From positions 11,537,526-11,601,525 of the forward strand of contig JBAIZL010000010.1 in NCBI GenBank assembly GCA_036971475.1: 64,000 nt of DNA, read 5' to 3'. Below the pieces are notes generated by a model that had not been told where the DNA came from, searched no databases, and worked only from the letters and a program-made list of their open reading frames with translations. Shown here in pieces: positions 46,863-60,900 of the stretch. Numbering within the stretch: the stretch's first letter is position 1; the number at the start of each line of letters is the position of its first letter. This stretch comes from Prosapia bicincta. Its lineage: Eukaryota; Arthropoda; Insecta; Hemiptera; Cercopidae. A program made the translations under genes and the position numbers.

Positions 46863-49439
46863 AGGGTCTTGCAAGACGGAGCGAGAATGTCCAATGTGAT
46901 AATGGTGATACTAACGATACCTCCTCCGGCTTAGGGGCTTGCAAGACGGAGCGAGTGTGTCCCATGTGATAATAGTGGTACTAAAGAGACGTCCTCTAGA
47001 TTAGGGGCTTGCAAGACGGAGCGAGAGTGTCCCATGTGATAATGGTGGTACTAACGATACCTCCTCCAGCTTATGGGCCAGCAAGACGGAATGAGTGTGT
47101 TCCATGTGATAATGGTGGTACTAACGATTCCTCCTCCAGCTTATGGGTTCACAAGACGGAGAGAGTGTGTACCATGTGATAATGGTGGTACTAATGATCC
47201 CTACTCCAGCTTAGAGGCTTGCAAGACGGAGCGAGTGTGTCCTATGTGATAATGGTGGTACTAACGATACCTCTTCCAGCTTAGGGGCTTGCAAGACGAA
47301 GCGAGAGTGTCCCTTGTGATAATGGTGGTACTAACGATACCTCCTCTAGCTTAGGTGCTTGCAAGACGGAATGAGTGTGTCCCGTGTAATATCCTAACGA
47401 TACCTCCTTTAGCTTAGGGGCTTGCAAGACGAAGCGAGTGTGTCCCATGTGATAATGGTGGTACTAAAGATACCTCCTCTAGCTTAGGGGCTTGCAAGAC
47501 GGAGCGAGAGTGTCCCATGTGATAATTATGGTACTAAAAAGACCTCCTCTAGCTTAGGCGCTTGCAAATCAAAATGAGAATGTCCCATGTGATAATGGTG
47601 GTACTAACGATACCACCTCTATCGTATGGGCTTACAAGACGCAGCTAGTGTGTCCTATGTGATATTGGTGGTAATAGCTTTCCCTCCTCTAGCTTAGGGG
47701 CTTGCAAGACGAAGCGAGAGTGTCCCATGTGATATTGGTGGTACTAACGATACCTCCTCCAGTTTAGGGGCTTGCAAGACGGAGCGAGAGTGTCCCAAGC
47801 GATAATGGTGGTACTAACGATACCTCTTCCAGCTTATGGGCTTGCAAGACGGAGAGAGTGTGTACCATGTGATAATGGTGGTACTAACGATACCTCCTCC
47901 AGCTTAGAGGCTTGCAAGACGGAGCGAGTCTGTCCAATGTGATAATGGTGGTACTAACGATACCTCCTCCAGCTTAGGGGCTTGCAAGACGGAGCGAGAG
48001 TGTCCCATGTGATATTGGTGGTACTAACGATACCTCCTCCAGCTTAGGAGCTTGCAAGACGGAGCGAGATTGTCCCATGTGATAAAGGTGGTACTAACGA
48101 TACCTCTTCCAGCTTAGGGGCTTGCAAGACGCAGCGATTGTGTCCCATGTGATAATGGTGGTACTAACGAGCCCTCCTCCAGCTTAAGGGCATGCAAGAC
48201 GGAGCCATTGTGTCCCATGTGATAATGGTAGTACTAATGATACCTCCTCCAGCTTAGGGGCTTGCAAGACGGAGCCATTGTGTCCCATGTGATAATGGTA
48301 GTACTAATGATACCTCCTCCAGCTTAGGGGCTTGCAAGATGAAGCGAGAGTGTCCCATGCGATAATGGTGGTACTAACGATACCTCCTCTAGCTTAAGTG
48401 CTTGCAAGACAAAATGAGTGTGTCCCGTGTAATATGAGTGGTACTAACGATACCTCCTCTAGCTTAGGTGCTTGCAAAACGGAGCGGGTGTGTTCCATGA
48501 GATAAGTGTGGTACTAACGGTACCTCCTCTAGCTTAGGTGCTTGCAAGACGGAATGAGTGTGTCCTGTGTAATATGAGTGGTACTAACGATACCTCCTCT
48601 AGCTTAGGGGCCTGCAAGACGGAGCGAGAGTGTCCCATGTGATAATGGTGGTACTAACGATACCTCCTCCTGCTTAGGGGCTTGCAAGACGAAGCGAGAG
48701 TGTTCCTTGTGATAATGGTGGTACTAACGATACCTCCTCTAGCTTAGGTGCTTGCAAGACGGAATGAGTGTGTCCCGTGTAATATGAGTGGTACTAACAA
48801 TACCTCCTCCAGCTTAGAGGCTTGCAAGACGGAGCGAGAGTGTTCCATGTGATAAAAGTGGTACTAAAGAGACCTCCTCTAGCTTAGGGGCCTGCAAGAC
48901 GGAGCGAGAGTTTCCCATGTGATAATGGTGGTACTAACGATACCTCCTCCTGCTTAGGGGCTTGCAAGACGAAGCGAGAGTGTTCCATGTGATAATGGTG
49001 GTACTAACGATACCTCCTCTAGCTTAGGTGCTTGCAAGACGGAATGAGTGTGTCCCGTGTAATATGAGTGGTACTAACAATACCTCCTCCAGCTTAGAGG
49101 CTTGCAAGACGGAGCGAGAGTGTTCCATGTGATAAAAGTGGCACTAACGATACCTCCTCTAGCTTAGGGGCTTGCAAGACGCAGCTAGTGTGTCCGTTGT
49201 GATATTGGTGTTAATAGCGTTCCCTCCTCTAGCTTAGGGGCTTGCAAGACGAAGCGAGAGTGTCCCATGTGATATTGGTGGTACTAACGATACCTCTTCC
49301 AGCTTAGGGGCTTGCAAGACGGAGCGAGAGTGTCCCATGTGATAATGGTGGTACTAACGATACCTCCTCCAGCTTATGGGCATGCAAGACGGAGAGAGTG
49401 TGTACCATGTGATAATGGTGGTACTAACGATACCTCCTC

Positions 49440-50400
49440 CGGCTTAGAGGCTTGCAAGACGTAGCGAGTGTGTCCAATGTGATAATGGTGGTACTAACGA
49501 TACCTCCTCCAGCTTAGGGGCTTGCAAGACGGAGCGAGAGTGTTCCATGTGATAAAAGTGGCACTAACGATACCTCCTCTAGCTTAGGGGCTTGCAAGCC
49601 GCAGCTAGTGTGTCCGTTGTGATATTGGTGGTAATAGCGTTCCCTCCTCTAGCTTAGGGGCTTGCAAGACGAAGCGAGAGTGTCCCATGTGATATTGGTG
49701 GTACTAACGATACCTCCTCCAGCTTAGGGGCTTGCAAGACGGAGCGAGAGTGTCCCATGTGATAATGGTGGTACTAACGATACCTCCTCCAGCTTATGGG
49801 CATGCAAAACGGAGAGAGTGTGTACCATGTGATAATGGTGGTACTAACGATACCTCCTCCGGCTTAGAGGCTTGCAAGACGTAGCGAGTGTGTTCAATGT
49901 GATAATGGTGGTACTAACGATACCTCCTCCAGCTTAGGGGCTTGCAAGACGGAGCGAGTGTGTCCCATGTGATAATGGAGGCACTAACGAGCCCTTTTTC
50001 AGCTTAGAGGCTTGCAAAACGCATTTATTGTCCTATGTGATTTTCGTGGTACTAACGATCCCTCGTCCAGCTTAGGCACTTGCAAGACAGTGATAGTGTG
50101 TCCCATGTGATAATGGCGGTACTAACGAAACCTCTTCCACCTTCGGGGATTGCAAGAGGGAGCGAGTGTGTTCCATGTGATAATGGTGGTACTAACGATA
50201 TCTCCTCCAGCTTAGGGGCTTGCAAGACGGAGCGAGTGTGTCCCATGTGATAATGGAGGCACTAACGAGCCCTTCTTCCAGCTTAGGGGCTTGCAAGACG
50301 GAGCGAGTGTGTTTCATGTGATAATGGTGGTATTAACGATATCTCCTCTAGCTTATGGGCTTGCAAGATTGAATGAGAGTGTCCCGTGTGATATGAGTGG
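49440..50400 (+). repeat. higher-order block A, first copy
   Basis: This run of 70-bp subtypes recurs at about 55041-56001 with an offset of 5601 bp (80 units). Diagnostic rare features shared at the same offset are GCAAGCCGCAGCTAGTG (49594 and 55195), the GCATTTATTGTCC unit, and CTTCGGGGATTGCAAGAGGG. A short minus-strand open frame (50052-50246) is repeated identically at 55653-55847 for this reason. Confidence 0.8.
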
Positions 50401-51405
50401 CACTAACGATACCTCCTCTAGCTTAGGGGCTTGCAAGACGCAGCTAGTGTGTCCGTTGTGATATTGGTGTTAATAGCGTTCCCTCCTCTAGCTTAGGGGC
50501 TTGCAAGACGAAGCGAGAGTGTCCCATGTGATATTGGTGGTACTAACGATACCTCTTCCAGCTTAGGGGCTTGCAAGACGGAGCGAGAGTGTCCCATGTG
50601 ATAATGGTGGTACTAACGATACCTCTTCCAGCTTAGGGGCTTCCAAGACGGAGCGAGAGTGTTCCATGTGATAATGGTGGTACTAACGATACCTCCTCCA
50701 GCTTAGAGGCTTGCAAGACTGAGCGAGTCTGTCCAATGTGATAATGGTGGTACTAACGATACCTCCTCCAGCTTAGGGGCTTGCAAGACGGAGCGAGAGT
50801 GTCCCATGTGATATTGGTGGTACTAACGATACCTCCTCCAGCTTAGAGGCTTGCAAGACTGAGCGAGTCTGTCCAATGTGATAATGGTGGTACTAACGAT
50901 ACCTCCTCCAGCTTAGGGGCTTCCAAGACGGAGCGAGTGTGTTTCATGTGATAATGGTGGTACTAACGATATCTCCTCTAGCTTAGGGGCTTGCAAGACG
51001 GAGCAAGAGGGTCCCATGTGATAATGGTGGTACTAACTATACCTCCTCCAACTTATGGGCTTGCAAGACGGAGAGAGTGTGTACCATGTGATAATGGTGG
51101 TACTAACGATACCTCCTCCAGCTTAGAGGCTTGCAAGACTGAGCGAGTCTGTCCAATGTGATATTGGTGGTACTAACGATACCTCCTCCAGCTTAGGAGC
51201 TTGCAAGACGGAGCGAGAGTGTTCCATGTGATAAAAGGTGGTACTAACGATACCTCTTCCAGCTTAGGGGCTTGCAAGACGGAGCGAGAGTGTCCCATGT
51301 GATAATGGTGGTACTAACGATACCTCCTCCAGCTTATGGGCCAGCAAGACGGAATGAGTGTGTTCCATGTGATAATGGTGGTACCAACGATTCCTCCTCT
51401 AGCTT

Positions 51406-52750
51406 ATGGGCTTGCAAGACGGAACGAGAGTGTCCCATGTGATAATGGTGGTACTAACGATAACTCCTTCAGCTTATGGGTTTGCAAGACGGAGAGAGTG
51501 TGTACCATGTGATAAAGGTGGTACTAACGAGCTTTTCTTCAGCTTAGAGGCTTGCAATACGCATTTATTGTCCTATGTGATTTTCATGGTACTAACGATC
51601 CCTCGTCAAGCTTAGTCACTTGCAAGACAGTGATAGTGTGCCCCATGTGATAATGGTGGTACTAACGATACCTCCTCCAGCTTATGGGCTTGCAAGACGG
51701 GGCGAGTGTGTCCCATGTGATAATGGAGGCACTAACGAGCCCTTCTTCCAGCTTAGGGGCTTGCAAGACGGAGCGAGTGTGTTTCATGTGATAATGGTGG
51801 TACTAACGATATCTCCTCTAGCTTAGGGGCTTGCAAGACGCAGCGATTGTGTCCCATGTGATAATGGAGGCACTAACGAGCCCTTCTTCCAGCTTAGGGG
51901 CTTGCAAGACGGAGCGAGTGTGTTTCATGTGATAATGGTGGTACTAACGATATCTCCTCCAGCTTAGGGGCTTGGAAGACGGAGCGAGTGTGTCCCATGT
52001 GATAATGGAGGCACTAACGAGCCCTTCTTCCAGCTTAGGGGCTTGCAAGACGGAGCGAGTGTGTTTCATGTGATAATGGTGGTACTAACGATATCTCCTC
52101 TAGCTTAGGGGCTTGCAAGACGCAGCGATTGTGTCCCATGTGATAATGGAGGCACTAACGAGCCCTTCTTCCAGCTTAGGGGCTTGCAAGACGGAGCGAG
52201 TGTGTTTCATGTGATAATGGTGGTACTAACGATATCTCCTCTAGCTTAGGGGCTTGCAAGACGCAGCGATTGTGTCCCATGTGATAATGGTGGTACTAAC
52301 GAGCCCTCCTCTAGCTTAGGGGCTTGCAAGACGCAGCGATTGTGTCCCATGTGATAATGGTGGTACTAACGAGCCCTCCTCTAGCTTAAGGGCATGCAAG
52401 ACGGAGCCATTGTGTCCCATGTGATAATGGTAGTACTAATGATACCTCCTCCAGCTTAGGGGCTTGCAAGATGGAGCGAGAGTGTCCCATGTGATAATGG
52501 TGGTACTAACGATACCTCCTCTAGCTTAAGTGCTTGCAAGACAAAATGAGTGTGTCCCGTGTAATATGAGTGGTACTAACGATGCCTCCTCTAGCTTAGG
52601 TGCTTGCAAAACGGAGCGGGTGTGTTCCATGAGATAAGTGTGGTACTAACGGTACCTCCTCTAGCTTAGGTGCTTGCAAGAAGGAATGAGTGTGTCCTGT
52701 GTAATATGAGTGGTACTAACGATACCTCCTCTAGCTTAGGGGCTTGCAAG
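51406..52750 (+). repeat. higher-order block B, first copy
   Basis: The unit series from 51406 recurs from 57357, offset 5951 bp (85 units), including GGAACGAGAGTG, AACTCCTTCAGC, GATAAAGGTGG and the GCATTTATTGTCC unit with GATTTTCATGG. The second copy lacks some of the GCACTAACGAGCCC-type units seen at 51860-52150, so the copies have since changed in unit number. Confidence 0.7.
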
Positions 52751-52799
52751 ACGGAGCGAGAGTGTCCCATGTGATAATGGTGGTACTAACGATACCTCT

Positions 52800-54900
52800 T
52801 CCAGCTTAGGGGCTTCCAAGACGGAGCGAGAGGGTCCCATGTGATAATGGTGGTACTAACGATACCTCCTCCAGCTTATGGGCTTGCAAGACGGAGAGAG
52901 TGTGTACCATGTGATAATGGTGGTACTAACGATACCTCCTCCAGCTTAGAGGCTTGCAAGACTGAGCGAGTCTGTCCAATGTGATAATGGTGGTACTAAC
53001 GATACCTCCTCCAACTTATGGGCTTGCAAGACGGAGCGAGAGTGTCCCATGCGATATTGGTGGTACTAACGATACCTCCTCCAGCTTAGGAGCTTGCAAG
53101 ACGGAGCGAGAGTGTCCCATGTGATAAAGGTGGTACTAACGATACCTCTTCCAGCTTAGGGGCTTGCAAGACGGAGCGAGAGTGTCCCATGTGATAATGG
53201 TGGTACTAACGATACCTCCTCCAGCTTATGGGCCAGCAAGACGGAATGAGTGTGTTCCATGTGATAATGGTGGTACCAACGATTCCTCCTCTAGCTTATG
53301 GGCTTGCAAGACGGAACGAGAGTGTCCCATGTGATAATGGTGGTACTAACGATAACTCCTTCAGCTTATGGGTTTGCAAGACGGAGAGAGTGTGTACCAT
53401 GTGATAATGGTGGTACTAACGAGCTTTTCTTCAGCTTAGAGGCTTGCAATACGCATTTATTGTCCTATGTGATTTTCGTGGTACTAACGAACCCTCGTCA
53501 AGCTTAGGCACTTGCAAGACAGTGATAGTGTGCCCCATGTGATAATGGTGGTACTAACGATATCTCCTCCAGCTTAGGGGCTTGCAAGACGGAGCGAGTG
53601 TGTCCCATGTGATAATGGAGGCACTAACGAGCCCTTCTTCCAGCTTAGGGGCTTGCAAGACGGAGCGAGTATGTTTCATGTGATAATGGTGGTACTAACG
53701 ATATCTCCTCCAGCTTAGGGGCTTGCAAGACGGAGCGAGTGTGTCCCATGTGATAATGGAGGCACTAACGAGCCCTTCTTCCAGCTTAGGGGCTTGCAAG
53801 ACAGAATGAGAGTGTCCCGTGTAATATGAGTGGCACTAACGATACCTCCTCTAGCTTAGGGGCTTGCAAGACGCATCTAGTGTGTCCTATGTGATATTGG
53901 TGGTAATAGCGTTCCCTCCTCTAGCTTAGGGGCTTGCAAGACGAAGCGAGAGTGTCCCATGAGATATTGGTGGTACTAACGATACCTCCTCCAGCTTAGG
54001 GGCTTGCAAGATGGAGCGAGAGTGTCCCATGTGATAATGGTGGTACTAACGATACCTCTTCCAGCTTAGGGGCTTGCAAGACGGAGCGAGAGTGTCCCAT
54101 GTGATAATGGTGGTACTAACGATACCTCCTCTACCTTAGGGGCTTGCAAGACGCAGCGATTGTGTCCCATGTGATAATGGTGGTACTAACGAGCCCTCCT
54201 CTAGCTTAAGGGCATGCAAGACGGAGCCATTGTGTCCCATGAGATAATGATAGTACTAATGATACCTCCTCCAGCTTAGGGGCTTGCAAGATGGAGCGAG
54301 AGTGTCCCATGTGATAATGGTGGTACTAACGATACCTCCTCTAGCTTAAGTGCTTGCAAGACAAAATGAGTGTGTCCCGTGTAATATGAGTGTACTAATG
54401 ATACCTCCTCTAGCTTAGGTGCTTGCAAGAAGGAATGAGTGTGTCCTGAGTAATATCAGTGGTACTAACGATACCTCCTCTAGCTTAGGGGCTTGCAAGA
54501 CGGAGCGAGAGTGTCCCATGTGATAATGGTGGTACTTACGATACCTCCTCCTGCTTAGGGGCTTGCAAGACGAAGCGAGAGTGTTCCTTGTGATAATGGT
54601 GGTACTAACGATACCTCCTCTAGCTTAGGTGCTTGCAAGACGGTATGAGTATGTCCCGTGTAATATGAGTGGTACTATCAAAACCTCCTCCAGCTTAGAG
54701 GCTTGCAAGACGGAGCGAGAGTGTTCTATGTGATAAAAGTGGTACTAAAGAGACCTCCTCTAGCTTAGGGGCTTGCAAGACGCAGCTAGTGTGTCCTATG
54801 TGATATTGGTGGTAATAGCGTTCCCTCCTCTAGCTTAGGGGCTTGCAAGACGGAGCGAGAGTGTCCCATGTGATATTGGTGGTACTAACGATACCTCCTC
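52800..54900 (+). repeat. higher-order block C, first copy
   Basis: The unit series around 53233 (GGGCCAGCAAGACGGAATGA) recurs at 58831, offset 5598 bp (80 units), and remains recognisable to about 60400. Shared rare features are GATTTTCGTGGTACTAACGA followed by ACCCTCG, and the AGTGTACTAATGATACC deletion unit (54389 and 59918). Confidence 0.75.
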
Positions 54901-57900
54901 CAGCTTAGGGGCTTGCAAGACGGAGCGAGAGTGTCCCATGTGATAATGGTGGTACTAACGATACCTCCTCCAGCTTATGGGCATGCAAGACGGAGAGAGT
55001 GTGTACCATGTGATAATGGTGGTACTAACGATACCTCCTCCGGCTTAGAGGCTTGCAAGACGTAGCGAGTGTGTCCAATGTGATAATGGTGGTACTAACG
55101 ATACCTCCTCCAGCTTAGGGGCTTGCAAGACGGAGCGAGAGTGTTCCATGTGATAAAAGTGGCACTAACGATACCTCCTCTAGCTTAGGGGCTTGCAAGC
55201 CGCAGCTAGTGTGTCCGTTGTGATATTGGTGGTAATAGCGTTCCCTCCTCTAGCTTAGGGGCTTGCAAGACGAAGCGAAAGTGTCCCATGTGATATTGGT
55301 GGTACTAACGATACCTCCTCCAGCTTAGGGGCTTGCAAGACGGAGCGAGAGTGTCCCATGTGATAATGGTGGTACTAACGATACCTCCTCCAGCTTATGG
55401 GCATGCAAAACGGAGAGAGTGTGTACCATGTGATAATGGTGGTACTAACGATACCTCCTCCGGCTTAGAGGCTTGCAAGACGTAGCGAGTGTGTTCAATG
55501 TGATAATGGTGGTACTAACGATACCTCCTCCAGCTTAGGGGCTTGCAAGACGGAGCGAGTGTGTCCCATGTGATAATGGAGGCACTAACGAGCCCTTTTT
55601 CAGCTTAGAGGCTTGCAAAACGCATTTATTGTCCTATGTGATTTTCGTGGTACTAACGATCCCTCGTCCAGCTTAGGCACTTGCAAGACAGTGATAGTGT
55701 GTCCCATGTGATAATGGCGGTACTAACGAAACCTCTTCCACCTTCGGGGATTGCAAGAGGGAGCGAGTGTGTTCCATGTGATAATGGTGGTACTAACGAT
55801 ATCTCCTCCAGCTTAGGGGCTTGCAAGACGGAGCGAGTGTGTCCCATGTGATAATGGAGGCACTAACGAGCCCTTCTTCCAGCTTAGGGGCTTGCAAGAC
55901 GGAGCGAGTGTGTTTCATGTGATAATGGTGGTATTAACGATATCTCCTCTAGCGTATGGGCTTGCAAGATTGAATGAGAGTGTCCCGTGTGATATGAGTG
56001 GCACTAACGATACCTCCTCTAGCTTAGGGGCTTGCAAGACGCATCTAGTGTGTCCTATGTGATATTGGTGGTAATAGCGTTCCCTCCTCTAGCTTAGGGG
56101 CTTGCAAGACGAAGCGAGAGTGTCCCATGTGATATTGGTGGTACTAACGATACCTCCTCTAGCTTAGGGGCTTGCAAGATGGAGCGAGAGTGTCCCATGT
56201 GATAATGGTGGTACTAACGATACCTCTTCCAGCTTAGGGGCTTCCAAGACGGAGCGAGAGTGTTCCATGTGATAATGGTGGTACTAACGATACCTCCTCC
56301 AGCTTAGAGGCTTGCAAGACTGAGCGAGTCTGTCCAATGTGATAATGGTGGTACTAACGATACCTCCTCCAGCTTAGGGGCTTGCAAGACGGAGCGAGAG
56401 TGTTCTATGTGATATTGGTGGTACTAACGATACCTCCTCCAGCTTAGGAGCTTGCAAGACGGAGCGAGAGTGTCCCATGTGATAATGGTGGTACTAACGA
56501 TACCTCCTCCAGCTTAGAGGCTTGCAAGACTGAGCGAGTCTGTCCAATGTGATAATGGTGGTACTAACGATACCTCCTCCAGCTTATGGGCTTGCAAGAC
56601 GGAGCGAGTGTGTTTCATGTGATAATGGTGGTACTAACGATACCTCCTCCAGCTTAGGAGCTTGCAAGACGGAGCGAGAGTGTCCCATGTGATAATGGTG
56701 GTACTAACGATACCTCCTCCAGCTTAGAGGCTTGCAAGACTGAGCGAGTCTGTCCAATGTGATAATGGTGGTACTAACGATACCTCCTCCAGCTTAGAGG
56801 CTTGCAAGACTGAGCGAGTCTGTCCAATGTGATAATGGTGGTACTAACGATACCTCCTCCAGCTTAGGGGCTTCCAAGACGGAGCGAGTGTGTTTCATGT
56901 GATAATGGTGGTACTAACGATATCTCCTCTAGCTTAGGGGCTTGCAAGACGGAGCAAGAGGGTCCCATGTGATAATGGTGGTACTAACTATACCTCCTCC
57001 AACTTATGGGCTTGCAAGACGGAGAGAGTGTGTACCATGTGATAATGGTGGTACTAACGATACCTCCTCCAGCTTAGAGGCTTGCAAGACTGAGCGAGTC
57101 TGTCCAATGTGATATTGGTGGTACTAACGATACCTCCTCCAGCTTAGGAGCTTGCAAGACGGAGCGAGAGTGTTCCATGTGATAAAAGGTGGTACTAACG
57201 ATACCTCTTCCAGCTTAGGGGCTTGCAAGACGGAGCGAGAGTGTCCCATGTGATAATGGTGGTACTAACGATACCTCCTCCAGCTTATGGGCCAGCAAGA
57301 CGGAATGAGTGTGTTCCATGTGATAATGGTGGTACCAACGATTCCTCCTCTAGCTTATGGGCTTGCAAGACGGAACGAGAGTGTCCCATGTGATAATGGT
57401 GGTACTAACGATAACTCCTTCAGCTTATGGGTTTGCAAGACGGAGAGAGTGTGTACCATGTGATAAAGGTGGTACTAACGAGCTTTTCTTCAGCTTAGAG
57501 GCTTGCAATACGCATTTATTGTCCTATGTGATTTTCATGGTACTAACGATCCCTCGTCAAGCTTAGTCACTTGCAAGACAGTGATAGTGTGCCCCATGTG
57601 ATAATGGTGGTACTAACGATACCTCCTCCAGCTTATGGGCTTGCAAGACGGGGCGAGTGTGTCCCATGTGATAATGGTGGTACTAACGATATCTCCTCCA
57701 GCTTAGGGGCTTGGAAGACGGAGCGAGTGTGTCCCATGTGATAATGGAGGCACTAACGAGCCCTTCTTCCAGCTTAGGGGCTTGCAAGACGGAGCGAGTG
57801 TGTTTCATGTGATAATGGTGGTACTAACGATATCTCCTCTAGCTTAGGGGCTTGCAAGACGCAGCGATTGTGTCCCATGTGATAATGGTGGTACTAACGA

Positions 57901-60900
57901 GCCCTCCTCTAGCTTAGGGGCTTGCAAGACGCAGCGATTGTGTCCCATGTGATAATGGTGGTACTAACGAGCCCTCCTCTAGCTTAAGGGCATGCAAGAC
58001 GGAGCCATTGTGTCCCATGTGATAATGGTAGTACTAATGATACCTCCTCCAGCTTAGGGGCTTGCAAGATGGAGCGAGAGTGTCCCATGTGATAATGGTG
58101 GTACTAACGATACCTCCTCTAGCTTAAGTGCTTGCAAGACAAAATGAGTGTGTCCCGTGTAATATGAGTGGTACTAACGATGCCTCCTCTAGCTTAGGTG
58201 CTTGCAAAACGGAGCGGGTGTGTTCCATGAGATAAGTGTGGTACTAACGGTACCTCCTCTAGCTTAGGTGCTTGCAAGAAGGAATGAGTGTGTCCTGTGT
58301 AATATGAGTGGTACTAACGATACCTCCTCTAGCTTAGGGGCTTGCAAGACGGAGCGAGAGTGTCCCATGTGATAATGGTGGTACTAACGATACCTCTTCC
58401 AGCTTAGGGGCTTCCAAGACGGAGCGAGAGTGTCCCATGTGATAATGGTGGTACTAACGATACCTCCTCCAGCTTATGGGCTTGCAAGACGGAGAGAGTG
58501 TGTACCATGTGATAATGGTGGTACTAACGATACCTCCTCCAGCTTAGAGGCTTGCAAGACTGAGCGAGTCTGTCCAATGTGATAATGGTGGTACTAACGA
58601 TACCTCCTCCAACTTATGGGCTTGCAAGACGGAGCGAGAGTGTCCCATGCGATATTGGTGGTACTAACGATACCTCCTCCAGCTTAGGAGCTTGCAAGAC
58701 GGAGCGAGAGTGTCCCATGTGATAAAGGTGGTACTAACGATACCTCTTCCAGCTTAGGGGCTTGCAAGACGGAGCGAGAGTGTCCCATGTGATAATGGTG
58801 GTACTAACGATACCTCCTCCAGCTTATGGGCCAGCAAGACGGAATGAGTGTGTTCCATGTGATAATGGTGGTACCAACGATTCCTCCTCTAGCTTATGGG
58901 CTTGCAAGACGGAACGAGAGTGTCCCATGTGATAATGGTGGTACTAACGATAACTCCTTCAGCTTATGGGTTTGCAAGACGGAGAGAGTGTGTACCATGT
59001 GATAATGGTGGTACTAACGAGCTTTTCTTCAGCTTAGAGGCTTGCAATACGCATTTATTGTCCTATGTGATTTTCGTGGTACTAACGAACCCTCGTCAAG
59101 CTTAGGCACTTGCAAGACAGTGATAGTGTGCCCCATGTGATAATGGTGGTACTAACGATATCTCCTCCAGCTTAGGGGCTTGCAAGACGGAGCGAGTGTG
59201 TCCCATGTGATAATGGAGGCACTAACGAGCCCTTCTTCCAGCTTAGGGGCTTGCAAGACGGAGCGAGTATGTTTCATGTGATAATGGTGGTACTAACGAT
59301 ATCTCCTCTAGCGTATGGGCTTGCAAGACAGAATGAGAGTGTCCCGTGTAATATGAGTGGCACTAACGATACCTCCTCTAGCTTAGGGGCTTGCAAGACG
59401 CATCTAGTGTGTCCTATGTGATATTGGTGGTAATAGCGTTCCCTCCTCTAGCTTAGGGGCTTGCAAGACGAAGCGAGAGTGTCCCATGAGATATTGGTGG
59501 TACTAACGATACCTCCTCCAGCTTAGGGGCTTGCAAGATGGAGCGAGAGTGTCCCATGTGATAATGGTGGTACTAACGATACCTCTTCCAGCTTAGGGGC
59601 TTGCAAGACGGAGCGAGAGTGTCCCATGTGATAATGGTGGTACTAACGATACCTCCTCTACCTTAGGGGCTTGCAAGACGCAGCGATTGTGTCCCATGTG
59701 ATAATGGTGGTACTAACGAGCCCTCCTCTAGCTTAAGGGCATGCAAGACGGAGCCATTGTGTCCCATGAGATAATGATAGTACTAATGATACCTCCTCCA
59801 GCTTAGGGGCTTGCAAGATGGAGCGAGAGTGTCCCATGTGATAATGGTGGTACTAACGATACCTCCTCTAGCTTAAGTGCTTGCAAGACAAAATGAGTGT
59901 GTCCCGTGTAATATGAGTGTACTAATGATACCTCCTCTAGCTTAGGTGCTTGCAAGAAGGAATGAGTGTGTCCTGAGTAATATCAGTGGTACTAACGATA
60001 CCTCCTCTAGCTTAGGGGCTTGCAAGACGGAGCGAGAGTGTCCCATGTGATAATGGTGGTACTTACGATACCTCCTCCTGCTTAGGGGCTTGCAAGACGA
60101 AGCGAGAGTGTTCCTTGTGATAATGGTGGTACTAACGATACCTCCTCTAGCTTAGGTGCTTGCAAGACGGTATGAGTATGTCCCGTGTAATATGAGTGGT
60201 ACTATCAAAACCTCCTCCAGCTTAGAGGCTTGCAAGACGGAGCGAGAGTGTTCTATGTGATAAAAGTGGTACTAAAGAGACCTCCTCTAGCTTAGGGGCT
60301 TGCAAGACGCAGCTAGTGTGTCCTATGTGATATTGGTGGTAATAGCGTTCCCTCCTCTAGCTTAGGGGCTTGCAAGACGGAGCGAGAGTGTCCCATGTGA
60401 TATTGGTGGTACTAACGATACCTCCTCCAGCTTAGGGGCTTGCAAGACGCATCTAGTGTGTCCTATGTGATATTGGTGGTAATAGCGTTCCCTCCTCTAG
60501 CTTAGGCGCTTGCAAGACGGAGCGAGAGTGTCCCATGTGATATTGGTGGTACTAAAGATACCTCCTCTAGCTTATGGGCTTGCAAGACGCATCTAGTGTG
60601 TCCCATGTGATATTGGTGGTACTAACGATACCTCTTCCAGCTTAGGGGCTTCCAAGACGGAGCGAGGGTGTCCCATGTGATTATGGTGGTACTAACGATA
60701 CCTCCTCCAGCTTAGAGGCTTGCAAGACGGAGAGAGTCTGTCCAATGTGATAATGGTGGTACTAACGATACCTCCTCCAGCTTAGGGGCTTGCAAGACGG
60801 AGCGAGAGTGTCTAAGGTGATAATGGTGGTACTAACGATAACTCCTCCAGCTTATGGGTTTGAAAGACGGAGAGAGTGTGTACCATGTGATAATGGTGGT

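Noticed and set aside
40359..46934. Long protein-coding genes of 730-918 codons on both strands
   Set aside because: They are pure 23-codon repeats that exist only because 69 is divisible by three, are open on both strands at once, and are broken by CTCTAG variants and a 1-bp deletion.
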